Shown here in pieces: positions 1 to 15,000 of a stretch of DNA of 64,000 nt; positions within the stretch are counted from its first letter, which is position 1; the number at the start of each line of letters is the position of its first letter. The position numbers were made by a program, and so were the translations under genes. This stretch comes from Carposina sasakii (Eukaryota; Arthropoda; Insecta; Lepidoptera; Carposinidae). Location: contig CP053166.1 in NCBI GenBank assembly GCA_014607495.2, positions 11,054,455 to 11,118,454 of the forward strand. The letters run 5' to 3'. A model generated the notes under the pieces. That model was not told the DNA's origin. It did no database searches and saw nothing but the letters and a program-made list of their open reading frames with translations.

Positions 1-49
1 TTATTTCGATAGCTAAACTGCTTATCACACTTGCTTAGTCATTTTGCAG

Positions 50-3000
50 GAATTGCTAAAAGACATTGGTACCACCCCGAACGTGGTGCAAGCGACAAAC
101 AAGCCGGGCCTGTTGGAGAAACTGGAAGATCTGATGAAGGCGCTCAATCTGTGCGAGAAGGCTCTTAACGACTATCTAGAGACCAAGCGGCTGGCCTACC
201 CTCGGTTTTACTTTGTGTCTTCTGCTGATTTACTGGGTGAGATATTTTTAACACTCAAGTGTCTATATTGTCCAAAGTATAGGTGTTATTTCTTTTTAAA
301 TTGTTTGCGATCTGTCACTTGAATTAGATGCAACAGCTATATCGACTTGACCAAGCGTGGATCTTAGTAAATCCAATCATTTAGCTAGTACAGCAGTAAA
401 ATTATTGTCTAGGCCAGGGTCCAGTAAAGTCAGATACAGCTGATGTCAAGCCCCACATCAGTATAAGACTTTAAAGACATCATAGACAATATTTAATAGT
501 AGATCATAATCGTGGAATTAATCTACAAAGTGACATCTGCCAGATATCCTGTCAAATGGCAACAACCCACCAGCCGTGTCGAAGCATCTAACCAAGCTTT
601 ACGACAACCTGGCCAAGCTGGTGTTCCCCAAGCCAGGCAGTAAACACGCCTTTGAGATGATCTCCAAAGAAAATGAGGAGCATGTGCCCTTTAAGGCTCC
701 TTGCTGCGATTGTTCGGGGAAGGTGAGGTTTTTTCAAGCTAATGTTTTGTAATGTAGTAGGACCTTCATGGAGAAAGGAGGAGATGTGATAATAATGTAG
801 ATATGCATGGCAACAACATTTGTCTCCCTTTCCTTTCCCTTTGCAGCAGTAGCAGCCACACGTTTTTGTCACCTTCCTTTATGAAAGTGTATATAAAATA
901 CTATGCTTATCGGAATAATCCTCTTAGGTTCTATCAAAATTTACCTACTGTTCCTCAACACCGGAAGATCCGAATAGTAACGTCTGATTCAATTCAATCT
1001 ATCAAAATCGTTTTTTGCCAGAGATTGAGATACTTCCTTTGATTTCATCAGTGACGTGTTTATAGGTAGACGCAGGGTTTCATAATGAAATCTTTATAAA
1101 AAGTGGCACCAGTAAATCTATATAAACATAATAACTGCATTAAATTAGATTTTTAAACTTGAATCTTATGTAGTTACTATAAGACTCGACCTTGCTTGTA
1201 TCAATTTTTGACAATAGATGCCCAGCCATACAATTGAGCAGCTATTTGTCGTGTCATTTTTGAGCGCTGTCACTGAATCTAGTTATAATTCATCTAAGGA
1301 TTTCATAGTAATAAAAATCATTCAGAATATCATACTCTATAGACTTGAAATATGGTATTATCTATGTATATTACCTTACTTATTTATAACAACAGGTGGA
1401 AACCTGGCTGAATCGTGTAACAGACTGCATGAGGTACACACTGCGTGACATATTCGAGCACTGTGTGAAGTCGTACGAAGACAAGCCCCGAGATGAATGG
1501 GTGTTCGACTGGCCAGCGCAACCGGCTTTGGTCGGCACTCAGATCTGGTGGACCACGGAGACTAACCAGGCGTTTGAGAAGTTAGAGGAGGGTAGGTTGG
1601 CAAAAACATTGCAGGATGATAGGTAACAAGCATACTTTTATACATAGTTTTATATGGTGCGTTTCTGAGAGTATGATGATCAAGGGGATGATGGTTCGTT
1701 CCTATCTTCTACTCGATTTTGAACAGATATACGTATTCCACGAATTGTACTACAGACAGTATGATATTTAGGTATCTACTTAGGATACTAAGTAGTATAC
1801 TAAGATACTGTTACTAATCTTATAGATTACCTAAATTTTCACTATGGATGCGCCCACCACCGGGGCCTACACCTCCACTGACCCTCGGATCTGATAACTC
1901 ATAACTGCGAAAACAAGCACTTGCACTAACTACAATCGCCACGAGAAACCAGACCCGAGCACCTAGCATACAGCATAACACTATTTCCAAAATCAAAAAC
2001 TAGATTAATAATCTACATATGTTTCGCCAACAACCGTGGCATCCTCAGGATTATAGAAATTAGTAAATTAGTAAACCGCTAATTATTATGAAACTCTAAA
2101 ACCCAACACATTACCTACACAGAATGGGGGCACCCATAGTGAATGTTTGAACTTCCGAATAACGCCTAATACAATTTCATTTACCTAAATTTTGGCCTCA
2201 TTCCAGTATCTAATGGCCCAAAGTTTCTTTTGATCGCGACACACATTAAAGATTTTGATAATTGTAAGCTGGTATTTGTTGGAAAGAATGGATCCATATA
2301 AAACACTTTAGCTGTCAATATACTACCACACTTGCACTTCATAGAGGTATTCATCGACAGGTTACGAAGGCGCCCTAAAAGACTACCAGAAGAAGCAGAT
2401 AGCTCAACTAAACGCCCTCATCGTGATCCTACTGGCGGATTTGACCGTCGGCGACCGACAGAAGATCATGACCATATGTACCATCGACGTACATTCACGT
2501 GACGTTGTGGCCAAGCTTATTACGGCGAAGGTCGATACGTCTAATGCGTTCCAGTGGCAGAGTCAGCTAAGGTCTGCATTCGATAGTACTTATAGATATA
2601 CTAGTTACTGGCAGGCTAGGGAAAAATAATCAGCTGAAGCTTTATTTGTAGAGAATGAAGATTTTACAAAGGTACTTTATTGTATTACCTTCCGAAATTA
2701 TGATCTTGAGTGCCTCTGTTTAAACTTTAGACCCAGATACAAGGTACCCAAGATTTAACAGGATGAAGTTCTATGGTCGGCTCCTTAGTATTCCTTGGGG
2801 CTTTAGACACATCGAAATTCGCAGCGTTTCCACAAATAGCGTTTACACTTAGTCTTCATGATGTCATTTAACGAAAACGCACTAATAGAAGGTTGCTGGA
2901 CGACACATTACTGTCTAAACCCGATTTTTACTTCTACATCATTCCATGCAGACATCGCTGGGACCTAAACGTGAACAACTGTTTCGCGAACATCTGCGAC

Positions 3001-3093
3001 GCTCAGTTTGTTTACGACTACGAGTACCTCGGAAATACCCCGCGTCTCGTCATCACGCCGCTTACCGATCGCTGCTACATCACGCTTACACAG
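50..3093 (+). CDS. dynein exons 1-5: end of tail and linker domain
   Basis: Exons are 50-236, 544-722, 1396-1591, 2361-2571 and 2952-3093 (visible residues 1-305). They encode the linker, the lever that swings across the AAA ring during the power stroke. Recognisable landmarks are [17 protein letters not shown] across the exon 1/2 junction, the [12 protein letters not shown] segment in exon 3, and [20 protein letters not shown] in exon 5, which leads into AAA1. Exon 1 opens directly at an AG acceptor (48-49), so the preceding exon is outside the window. Splice phases agree at every junction (exon 1 ends with the first base of Asp, exon 2 supplies the rest). Confidence 0.94.
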
Positions 3094-6000
3094 GTAACAT
3101 ATTGTTATAGTCAACGATTCTTTCTACAATATCTACCTATATACTGTCTATTCACGTGCAGAACAGTATCCAACCTATACTATCACTGTAACAGCGTTTG
3201 CTGATCACACTAAATCTTACCCTTTCGGAGATGGAAACTTTCAATGGATCTTATACGAGTAAAGCCTCATTAATATAAGGTATAGGTACTAATTGGGAAG
3301 AAGGCAGAGGCGGAGGGGTAGGCAGATATAAGGGATCTCCATTTACTACGGTCCTGCCTGACACACCTCTTTCGCTTTATCTATTTTCATGATATTATCA
3401 TGAACGCTCGTCGGTTTAGGGTGAAGCCCCATTATGGTGCATTATGTCGTCGCAACGTATCAAATGTATTGGTATACAACGCAACGCAGCAATGTAGCCT
3501 ATCTCTTAAATGGTACTCTTTTAATCTGGAACATTACATCCTTTAAACGAGTAATGTGGCAAACAGTGAATTCCCCCCCCCCCTAGAGTCTACATTTGAT
3601 AATGGGAGGGGCACCAGCCGGCCCCGCCGGGACCGGCAAGACGGAAACCACGAAGGATCTCGGCCGCGCGCTCGGCATCATGGTGTATGTGTTCAACTGC
3701 TCCGAACAGATGGACTACAAGTCCTGCGGGAATATCTATAAAGGTATGCTGGTTTTAGGATAGATGACATGACGTCTCTCAACTTACGTCGTCGTCAGCC
3801 TATTGCAGTCCACTGCTGGACGTAGGCATCCCCCAGAGTACGCCACATGGCCCGATCTCCCGTTTTTGCCAAGCAGATACTCGGTCACTAACCCGCCTGC
3901 CCAGCGTACTATACTATACGGGTAAATGCACACTCGCCGTGGGCATTACGCCGAGCATTCGCAGGAACGTTACATTACATGGAAATACTTTGGAAACTGA
4001 GCTTTTACCTGTATTGTACCATTCATAAGACGTTACATTACTCGTACACAGAAATGCTTGAGATATAATGCTCTAGTCTATACTCACCTTAAGAGAATTT
4101 CCTAATTCCTTAGTGGACTCTTACGATATGCATAGAGGGAGATGCAGCTGATCTATTCTAGTAAAGCCCCGCATCAGTACAGGACCGATGCCCACCTGAA
4201 ATGTTTTATAGGTCTAGCCCAAACCGGTGCATGGGGTTGCTTCGACGAGTTCAATCGAATCTCAGTCGAGGTGCTCTCAGTAGTATCGGTGCAGGTGAAG
4301 AGTGTCCTAGACGCCATCAAGGGGAAGAAGAAGAAATTCGACTTTATGGGGGAGTATATAACGCTGATCCCCACTGTTGGAATGTTCATTACCATGAACC
4401 CTGGTTATGCTGGCAGGACTGAGCTGCCAGAGAATTTGAAAGCTTTATTTAGGTGAGTACTAAATGGTTTAATTTAAAGTAATTGAGAAATGTACCTTAG
4501 AGATGCAGATATGTATATTATGTAATGCGAAAGTCTTTCAATTAACATTAGGAGACACTCTTCTGTGAAATTTTATGATGGAACTGTGCCAGAAGAAAGG
4601 TTATGTTTTTCGAGTGTATGTACGTTATGTATGTTTATTTGGCACGCTCTAACTAGAACCTAAACGACTTGATGCATTTAGGGTCGGTTCATATCTGACG
4701 AAAAATCCGTCGCGCATTTGTCGGTCTCGTTACGTCAGAACAGGCAAATATATGACAAAACATTCAACCTTTCACACTCAAACGATGATGCGTTAGTGCG
4801 TTTGCCTGTACCAGGAAATACGCTCGACGCATCTTCCGTCAGATAAGAACCGACCCTAAAACTTGAGAGATATCACTAGATTCGCGTTAGTGGTGTAAGT
4901 GACATTGGTTAAAAAATTTTACGCGGTCGATTGTTTTTTCTTCTTTGACATGGCTGAATGATTGATATTTCGATACTACGATACGCTTTTTAAGGAGTTT
5001 AATCATATGAAACTGTCACATAATATTCATGGAATTTATTTATCCCTTCAGACCATGTGCCATGGTGGTGCCAGATTTCGAGCTGATTTGCGAAATCATG
5101 TTAGTGGCCGAAGGGTTTCAAGAGGCGCGTCTCCTGGCGCGCAAGTTCATCACACTGTACATGCTGTGTCGAGAGCTACTGTCCAAGCAGGACCATTACG
5201 ATTGGGGGCTGCGCGCTATTAAGTCTGTGCTTGTCGTCGCTGGCTCCTTAAAGGTTCTGTTCTCTCTTTTTCTTTATGTCATTGTCCCTTATTTTCTTTA
5301 TTAAGAAAGAAAGAGCGAGAAAATTTGAGCTATAGATGCCAATGTAAGACTTAGTGGTAATTAATACCACTTTTGTAAAATAACTGGTATGCCAAAGACA
5401 ACCACCTAATCCCTTAATTGAGGACTGGTCTTACATAAAAACAACGTTATAAATAAAATTATTAATAAAGAAAATGGAAAAAATTCTTCACCCGAGTGGG
5501 AATCGAACCCACGACCTCTGCATTCCGTGCCAGCGCTCTTACCACTGGGCTACCGGGTCAATTACTCGTTATAATTACTTACGTCTTTGAATATTATTTT
5601 TTTATATGATTGTCTTGCAGAAAACAACACGCTGAACATTTCCTGAAATAGTTTCTTTCAGATAGGGATGTTTTAATGTTTTCTTATTCTACAGCGAGGC
5701 GATCGTCTACGTCCCGAAGACCAAGTGCTTATGAGAGCGCTAAGAGATTTTAACATACCAAAGATCGTGACAGACGATATGCCGGTATTCATGGGTCTGA
5801 TCGGAGATCTCTTCCCGGCTTTAGACGTGCCTAGGAAAAGAGACTTTGATTTTGAGAAGAGCTTGGTCGATGGAGCTATTTCGATGAAGCTGCAGCCGGA
5901 GCCTGGGTTCATTTTGAAGGTATGCTACGTAATTTTTCTTAGTGGGATGTCTTCCCATAACGTTCTTAAAACCTTAAAAAGTTAACCTCTAATACTTTGT

Positions 6001-9000
6001 ATGTTCTAGTTAATGATTAGTCCAAGACTTCATTTAGTGAACGTTGAAGATAGTTCTGTCAGAATTATAAGGATTTTTGGGGCTAAAAAGTGTTCTTAAG
6101 GTTTTAAGTACTAACGTGCGAGTTTCTTGACACTCCTTAACGGTAACGCAATCGTCAGATAGTCTATTTAAAGGATTATGATGCTCTTTCTTTCTCAAAA
6201 ACTTTATAAAGATACAGAATCAACTTCATCCTTCATATAAAGCTACCTTACCATAAATCAACCCTTAAAAAAGTAAAAATACCCTCAGATGGTGCAGCTA
6301 GTAGAACTATTCGCGGTGCGTCACTCTGTCTTCATCAACGGATTCGCTGGTACCGGCAAATCGATGGTGTGGCAGTGTCTCAACCGGACCTACTCCATGA
6401 TGAAACTGAAACCTTTCTACAATGACCTTGATCCTAAAGCTGTTACTAATGATGAGCTCTTCGGTATAATTAATCCAGGTACGCTATATTGAGTCGAGTG
6501 AATGTTTGTTTTTGTATAAAGTACCAACTGGCATTCAGTGGCGTAAATAGCCTTTTCTGCGTCCTGTGCAAGCTTCTACTGCGCTCTATTTAGTCCTGTC
6601 TGGTCTGGCCATTCTTGCGCCCCCCACAGTCTACGCCCTGTGCCTGGACACCGGTGGCACCGCCCTATTTACGGCACTGCTTGCAATTTTTGTACATTGC
6701 AATCTTTTTTACGTGTTTCTATCTAAACCCAGAGCAAGATACTGATGATCGTGGGTATTATGTAACATTATATAAATAAATATATAAACATCCACGTCAC
6801 AGGAGCACCACCATCTTTATTGAGATCTCAAGAGAGGATCTACGGTTTAACAGCCAACCCTGTGGCAATCTGATCTTCGAACTTATTTTTCATTCATAAA
6901 TCTTGGTGTTTCTAGCGACTCGTGAATGGAAAGACGGTCTATTCTCGACTATAATGCGAGACATGGCCAACATGCCGGGCGATGGTCCTAAGTGGATCGT
7001 ATTGGACGGCGATATCGACCCAATGTGGATCGAGAGTCTGAATACTCTGATGGATGATAACAAGGTAATGGATTAGTAGATTTAGTGTTATGTCACCGTT
7101 GCCCGATGAATTGCTACCTCCCAGTTTCAGTAGTTTTAAAGGTTGGATGTATGTCCCTTGTCAGCATGTATTCGCATTGTTCCATCGTTCTATTGAGGTC
7201 CAATCTTAATATTATTCTTTGTATAACTGACCTTACGTTAACAGTTAAGCTAATTGAGTTATTAAGGTTCTATATCTCAAGAGATTCTCTTACATTTGAC
7301 GAAAAAAAAATTCTTTGTTTAACCTGCTGAAATAATTCGTTGTTAGATATATTTGTCGAAAAACTTTTTCTTTGTTCAACTTGCTAACTTAAACTATACA
7401 TGTTGCTACTCTCTTGTCACTCATGTTAGTGTCTAGAAACTTTGAGATTTTCCATTCTACTGCAACATGCAGGTACTAACGTTGGCGAGTAACGAACGTA
7501 TAGCGTTGAACAAAACCATGCGCCTGCTGTTTGAGATCTCCAACCTCCGCACTGCCACGCCAGCTACGGTGTCCAGAGCTGGTATCCTTTACATCAACCC
7601 TCAGGACTTGGGATGGAATCCGTTAGTATCTGGTTTACTATTGATTGTAATTTATGATAAAAACTGCAGTGTTATTAGTATATGTTTGTGCAATGAGTAG
7701 ACCATGAGCCGTATTATCATGAAATATGATGGTGTTACCTCAGCCTATTGCAGTACACCGCTAGACGTAGGCCCGCCACAAGGCTATCCATGGGGGGTTT
7801 TTGCCTATAGTCGCCACGCTGGGCAGGTGGGTTGGTGACCGCAGTCTGATTTTTGGACTATTATCAGCACGTGAGGCGCTGCTGCCCTTTTATCGGACGG
7901 AAACCCTTAATCGCCTTTTACGATAATCACGGACGGACATGGGGTGATACTGTTCTACTCTACCGATACGACACGGCTCATGATGGTATTTGCTGCATTT
8001 TTGGGATACTTATAATGACACATCCTCATATTTGAAGGCAAATGCATCACTATCTCTGTCACAATCTCAGATCTCTGTTGTGCCCTTAATATATATTTTC
8101 CTGTGTTGTATAATTTTTCCCAGCAGTGTGACGCATTTGGCAATTTACCCAGCGCCCATAGCATGAATTTGGTGAGAGTGAGATGTCTCACATTTACGCG
8201 ACAAATTCACATAGCTATGTAATGACTAGGCATGTAAGTGTATGTACTCGTACGTTACGTGTAACAAGGGATTGCAAAACACTTCTCTCAGGGCAAATTC
8301 ATTCAGTCTTAGCTTGAGAACACTCGTCTATTCTAATCTCCTCCAACTCAGTTTTTATAGGCAAATACTTACATTGTCTAGTTGTTATAAGCTCTGTGAA
8401 TTTGACGTTTAAATGTGAGCTATCTCGCTCTCACCAAATTCATGGTACGGGCGTTGGTTAGATGTAGTACATGTAGTCTTAGGAATGACTTCAAGTCTAC
8501 CCACAATTTTGTTACTTGAAATTTTGTAAATTGAAATTGTTTGTAATGCGAACGGCTAAGGAGTGGAATGCACTTCCTGCCGATGTATTTCCCGAGCACT
8601 ACAACATTGGTCTCTTCAAAGCTAGAGTGAATAGGCACTTTCTAGGCAAACATGTACCACCCTAGGCCGCATCTTGCTTAACATTAGGCACGATGGCGGT
8701 CAAATGTTTGCCTAGCTAATTGTAAAAAAAAATCCTTGTTCTAGGTTCGTAGCATCATGGATAGAGACGACTCGCGACGATGAGTCAGAAAAGGCGATGC
8801 TAACAGTAATGTTCGACAAGTACATTCCCTCCCTTCTGGAGTCCTGCAAGAAGTACAAGAGGGTCACGCCTCTGACGGAGTTGCAGCAGATCCAGCTGAC
8901 GTGCTATCTCCTCGAATGTTTCCTGAACAAGACCTTGCTGCCCAGTGACTGTCCTAAGGAATGGTAAAAGTTTATATTATAAATAAACATTGATGCTTAC

Positions 9001-12000
9001 TTAATATTTTTTTCTACCTGGTTTGTTAAGTTACCTGTGTCGTTTGCAGTATTCCCGCCATTTATTCATTGTAGGACATTTAGGGTCGATTCCTATAATG
9101 GTCAGGGGGCAATTCTTGAAAATTTTTGAGCCGAAACGCAATCACTAATGAACCGTTAACGAAACGCGGTTTGAGGCAATATATACTTACCGCTTGAGTA
9201 ATAAGGTATATTTTAGCACGCATCGGTTGCGAGTATGACAAAATGAAAAGAAATATATGTCTCGTGCTGATATGTGTCTAATTACGTCACTATAAAGTCA
9301 TTATTGCTTTGTTCTGAGCGTCAACAACGGTTCCGTTTCGGCTTCGTTCCAACTCGAGACTTTTCGAGAATTGGCCTCCTGATAGCCTATCTTAACGATA
9401 AAGTTGATGCTGTCTCTATCTTGATCATATATTAGAGAAAGACAGCATAATATTTATCCTTCGAATAGGCCATCTGACCTTTGGAAAAAACCCTTCGATG
9501 AACATAGTTGAGTTGTTGACCAACATGAACCTTCTTCTTTCATAACCCTGAAGTACTAGGTATCCTATTTCGGGAATTCAGCCGTCAGTAGGTACGAAAT
9601 ATTAAAGAACCTCTCCCTTAGATTTCAATTCATTATCAGGTACGAAATCTACTTCGTCTTCTCAATCGTGTGGGGTTTCGGGTCCGCCCTGTTCCAAGAC
9701 CAGCTCGTAGACTGGCGCAACGAGTTCAGCAAGTGGTTCTGCAACGAGTTCAAGCAGATCAAGTTCCCGTCCTCGGGCAATGTGTTCAGCTTCTTCATAG
9801 ACCCCGAAACCAAGAAGATGCTGCCGTGGTCGGAGAAGGTGGAGAGCTTTGAGCTGGACCCCGATCTGCCTTTACAGGTTTGTGTACAAAGCCTGTTATC
9901 TCCGAACAGGTGTATAGGGTGAGCCTACCACCGCCATGCTTAACCTGGCTATGGGATATCCTTCGAGATCCTGGAGCTCTGGCTATCCCATTTCGGGAAC
10001 ACAGATATGTCTATATGTATGTATGCGTACGTACCGGTCCTAGGTATAAAGGGTGAGCCTACCGCCGCTTTTTGGGCAAATTATTTCGTCCATTTGTTTT
10101 TACTTCCAAAATGAATAGGGATTCTTGAGTTATAAACAAAGAATATACATTTCAAGTGTATTACCTAGTCGGTTCTTAAATACTGTCACTGGCCATTTAT
10201 TTAAAAATAGAACATCTAGAAAAAAAATGAAATGGTGTTCGATTTCGAATATTTTTTGAGTAATAATCTGCCAAATCACAATTACATTCATTCATTTTTA
10301 CGATGGAGTGGACTCGCAAAGAGGACAGAGTAGCAGTAATTATTGCATCGTTGCGGCCATCCACCGAAGACGATATTCAACTTGCTTCAAAAGTTAAAAC
10401 TCACGAAGAGGTTCGTGTACCGTACCATCAAAAGGTACAATGAAACTTCTAGTGTCGATGACAAGAAATGAAACGGCAGACCTCGTTCCGTTAGGATCTT
10501 GTCATTCAAGGCGCGTATTGCAAGTAATCCGCAAACAGAAACTGAAAGATGGGATTAACCAGAAGTACCGTAAAAAAAGTACTCAATGAAGACCTGGTTG
10601 ACTACGAGCATACCGAAAAAAGAGTGGGCATCTTCTTATAGCGCGTCTGATAGCTATGGAGCCAAGAAATGCAAAGTTTTGCTAAAGCGGTACGCAAGAA
10701 ACAGACACCGCGATATCTGTTTACAGACGAGAAAATTTTAATATCGAAGAGAAGTACAACAAACAAAATGACAGAGTGTTACCAGCTCTGCGGCCGCTGG
10801 AAATGCTATTCCTAGAGTGCAGCACGGCCATCATCCATCATCAATCATGATTTGGTTGGGAGTGTCCTACTATGGCACTACTGAAGTGCATTTTTGTGAA
10901 AAAGGTGTCAAAACCAGTGCAAAAGTGTACTTACTATCGATTTTGCATCAAGATTGTATTTCTACCCTACAAAATTTGGCTAGGTCTGTTCTAAACCTCA
11001 CAAAATTTGAGCAGCCTAAAGTCATCATGTTAAAGCAACGATATCATGAATATGGTGTGCTGCTATTGATGTGGCCGCGAAGATTATGTGTGAAAAATTG
11101 GTGGCAATCAAATAAAAATGTAAGCTATTAAATACCTTTCTATTTAAAGAATAATGATACATTTAGCCAAGTGAATTTATTATAGTGCAAACTAAAATCT
11201 TTTACCTGTGCCAGCTAAGAGCTACGTGTATATTGCCTAATTGCTAACTTTACCTTAAGCTTTTTTATATGTGAACATAATGTATATGTAATATGTTGTG
11301 TACCTACATACACAGGTATCTTCTTACCTACTACGAACTACTTGGATTTGGGCCAAGATCAATGGTCTTCGATCAACTTTTTTACGTAAAAGGCTATAAT
11401 TGTTGCGCAGTCCTAACTGCTACATCTAACACCTCACCTTCTAGTCATGTCTGGTATCGACGTCTGAAACGACTCGCATCCGCTTCTTCATGGACCTGCT
11501 GATAAACAAGCAGAAGCCGGTGATGCTGGTGGGAAGTGCGGGCAGCGGCAAGACCGTCAGCGTGGCCGCCAAGCTCAACTCGCTGCCGGACTCGTATGCC
11601 ATCACTAATGTGCCGCTCAACTTCTATACCACTTCTGGTAAGGATATAGGGTATTGGCTTCTTAGGTCTTCTTCTATTAGCGCGGTCTTCCAAACCTTGA
11701 AATTACTAGCTTAAACCGTATTAAATTAGTAATTAATAACAAATCAATTTAAACATTATCGCTGATAAACCTAAACTTAACAGATGACTTGAAGAGGGCA
11801 TCTGGTCCGATGACTTCAGATCGAGCCTTGTGTCCTGCCCTGGGGGAGGTCTACATGCAGCAGTGGACTGCAATAGGCTGATGATGTTGATGATGAAAAA
11901 CATTGCCTAAATTTGACAGATTCCATATATTTTTCTGTCAAAATAAGCCTTCATCTTTTTACAGAAATGATGCAGAAAGTATTAGAAAAGCCTCTAGAAA

Positions 12001-15000
12001 AGAAATCGGGGCGTAACTTCGGTCCGCCTGGCAGCAAGTTTATGATTTATTTCGTGGACGACTTGAACATGCCTGAAGTAGATACCTACGGTACTGTGCA
12101 ACCTCATACCCTTGTCAGACAGTTTATGGATTACAAACATTGGTAAGAAATATTTTATGGCCACTTATTGGTGGTCTATGGTCTGATTTGAAGGATAAAG
12201 TTGATGTGTTTATTCCTGGTCGTCCCCACCCTATCGTCCCCACACTGGGGACGAGTGGGAAAAAAACAGTTTTCGTTCGTCCCCAGCAATGGTGACGATT
12301 GATACTTTTTATGTAATAAGAGATTTCCCGGATTGTTAAAATGCTTTAATTACAACTTACTGAGCAAGCCTGTTTAATCATTAAATAATTAAACAATGTG
12401 TTTAATTCATAACATCATTAATAAGTTAGAACTATCTGCTTATTGAAAAATCTGCCATTTGTTAGGTAAACCGGTTGTAATAAAATGTGAGTGCTATAAG
12501 CTATCGGTTAGAATTTACTTGCATATGTTATTAGGTATACTTAAAATTCAATCACACTTAACCTTTAAAAATGTCAAATAAATCAAAGTACAATCTTTCT
12601 AGCGTGAAAAACCACCAATTGGTATAAGGTTTTTCAAATAAAAAGTTTGTACTAAATTCCTAGCGTAAGTAAAACCATAACTTGCACAATCAAGCTCAAC
12701 GAAAATGAACCTGGAAAGTCGCTACATTTGACCCCTTAACTACCCGATGCCTATCTTCAGCTATACTAAAGTAATCACTCTTCAACAGGTACGACCGTCA
12801 AAAGTTATCATTGAAGGACATATCAAACTGTATGTTTGTGTCGTGCATGAACCCGACTGCCGGCTCCTTCACTATCGACTCGAGATTACAAAGGCATTTC
12901 TGCACCTTCGCTGTCAGGTAACCTATCATCTGTTGTGAAATATGTATGTGTATCGTAATAATATCATCATGTTTGAACTAACTTACAGGTTATTAGGTAT
13001 CTTTCTTAATAATGTTCATAAACAAGAAAGAAAAGGTACATAAAATAATATTCCGGGATGACAAGATTCACGTGGTGACATTCATTAAAATCAGTTTTTG
13101 CTTCATCCTCCGCTTGACTAAAATGTAACCAAAAGCTTCGGATATGCATCGCGTGGTGCCGGCAGAGTAGAGTTTGTACCACCCCTGCCTGCCCGTGGGT
13201 ATCGTACGAAGCGATTAAGGGTTTCCTGGAGGTGGGCAGCAGCGCCTTCCGTGTTGACAACATAGTCCGAAAATCACACTGCGGTCACCAACCCGCCTGC
13301 CCAGCGTAGTGACTATGGGCAAAACCCCCCTGTGGCAGTAGCCTTGTGGCGTGCCCTGGGGGAGGCCTACGTCCAGGAGTGGACTGCAATAGGCTGAAGA
13401 CGATGAAGACCTATATTTCCTAAGATAGATTTAAAACATTTGTTTGTATATAATTTTCTCCTGATAACACATTTGTTCACATCCAGTTTCCCAGGCTTAG
13501 ACGCGTGTTACCACATTTACAAGCAGATCCTCTCTCAGCACATGAATAACCCTCTCAACAAGTTCCACCCTACGGTGTCACGTTACGCCGAGTCACTAGT
13601 CAATGCGGCTCTGACGCTGCATAACAAGCTGTCGTCTATGTTCCTTCCAACGGCTATAAAGTTCCACTACATATTCAATTTGAGGGATCTGTCCAATATA
13701 TTCCAGGTATGTATGGCTAATTTTTGGCAGTCTTATAAATCTGAAAGTCCGGGTCACTAGAGGAAACTCTTACCATCGTGGCATTTACCAGCCATTTGGT
13801 CCAAAAAAGATAGTAGTCGCTATAAGATCTTCAAATTGCAAAAAGTGCTGTGATATAACTCTTGTCTAGTAAGGGAAGGGTACGGAAGGGTAACGTCTGA
13901 TTCCAGATGATTAAAGTCGTAATAAGGTCTTGGATTAAGGTCGTAATAAAGTCTACAACACAAATTGACTGATTTGATACTTGTGTATCATTATTATTGT
14001 ATTAAAGTGACACATAATATGTCGAGCATTCAAATTGACTAATGCTGAAAAGATCCGTGATAAGGACCTAGACCTCTATGAATAATGTTCATTGAACATT
14101 CCAAATATAATTTGCATATAGACTTCACTCCTATCACCTCTTACGCGCACTGGATTGGAGAGTTAGTTATCGTATTTAGATATGCGTTAAGTCTAGCTAG
14201 ATTTAATCTAGAAACGATATCCCAGGGTATACTATTCACGACCGGCGACGCGATCAAGACGATATCAGATCTGATCCGGCTCTGGATGCACGAGGCACTT
14301 CGAGTGTATTCTGACAAGCTGGTCGATTCCATTGATAATGACGCCTTCCAGAAACTTATTGGGGAGGTCATTCGCAAGAATTGTGAGGTAAATTTTATTA
14401 GGAACATTTACCAGTTAAGTTTGTGGTCAATTTACGATTAATATTGTTTAACACAGGTTGAGATAACTGAATGATTCATTCATTAATTCATTTATTTAAT
14501 AATGTACAACACAAACTGACCGAAATATAGGGATCGATAAGATGAGATCCAAGGCACTAAGGATAAATTTTGAATATCTCTTCCGATTGAAAAACCAGTA
14601 ATAAATCAAAAAATTGAGCACGATGAACCTCTCGGTCATGTACGAAACCAATATTTTGCATCTCAATTAAGTACTTTAACAACCAGGAAGCTAGAATGCC
14701 TTCTGAAATTTGGAAGATTTGCTTTGCCATCCTATCCTCGCCCTAAACATTATTCTCCTCTTTCTCATTTCATCAGGACTTTGACGAAAACATAGTATTT
14801 GAAAAGCCGGTAATTTTCTGTCACTTCGCGGAGGGTATCGGCGATCCGAAGTACTTCCCGATTAAAGATTGGCCTCAGATAAAGAAGCTTCTAGATGAAT
14901 CCTTAGCAGGATATAATGACCTGGTGGCTACCATGAACCTCGTGCTCTTTGAGGATGCCATGTATCATATTTGTCGGTAAGTCCATGTAGAAAATGTTAT

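Noticed and set aside
5491..5560. tRNA gene in dynein intron 8
   Set aside because: Box A and box B and near-complementary ends are present, but the anticodon stem does not pair and three more copies with the same non-tRNA tail exist, so it is a SINE.
12222..12300. Small cgtccccac/gtggggacg inverted repeat as a binding site array
   Set aside because: Only three or four imperfect copies of gtcccca, no wider structure and no known factor; left as background.
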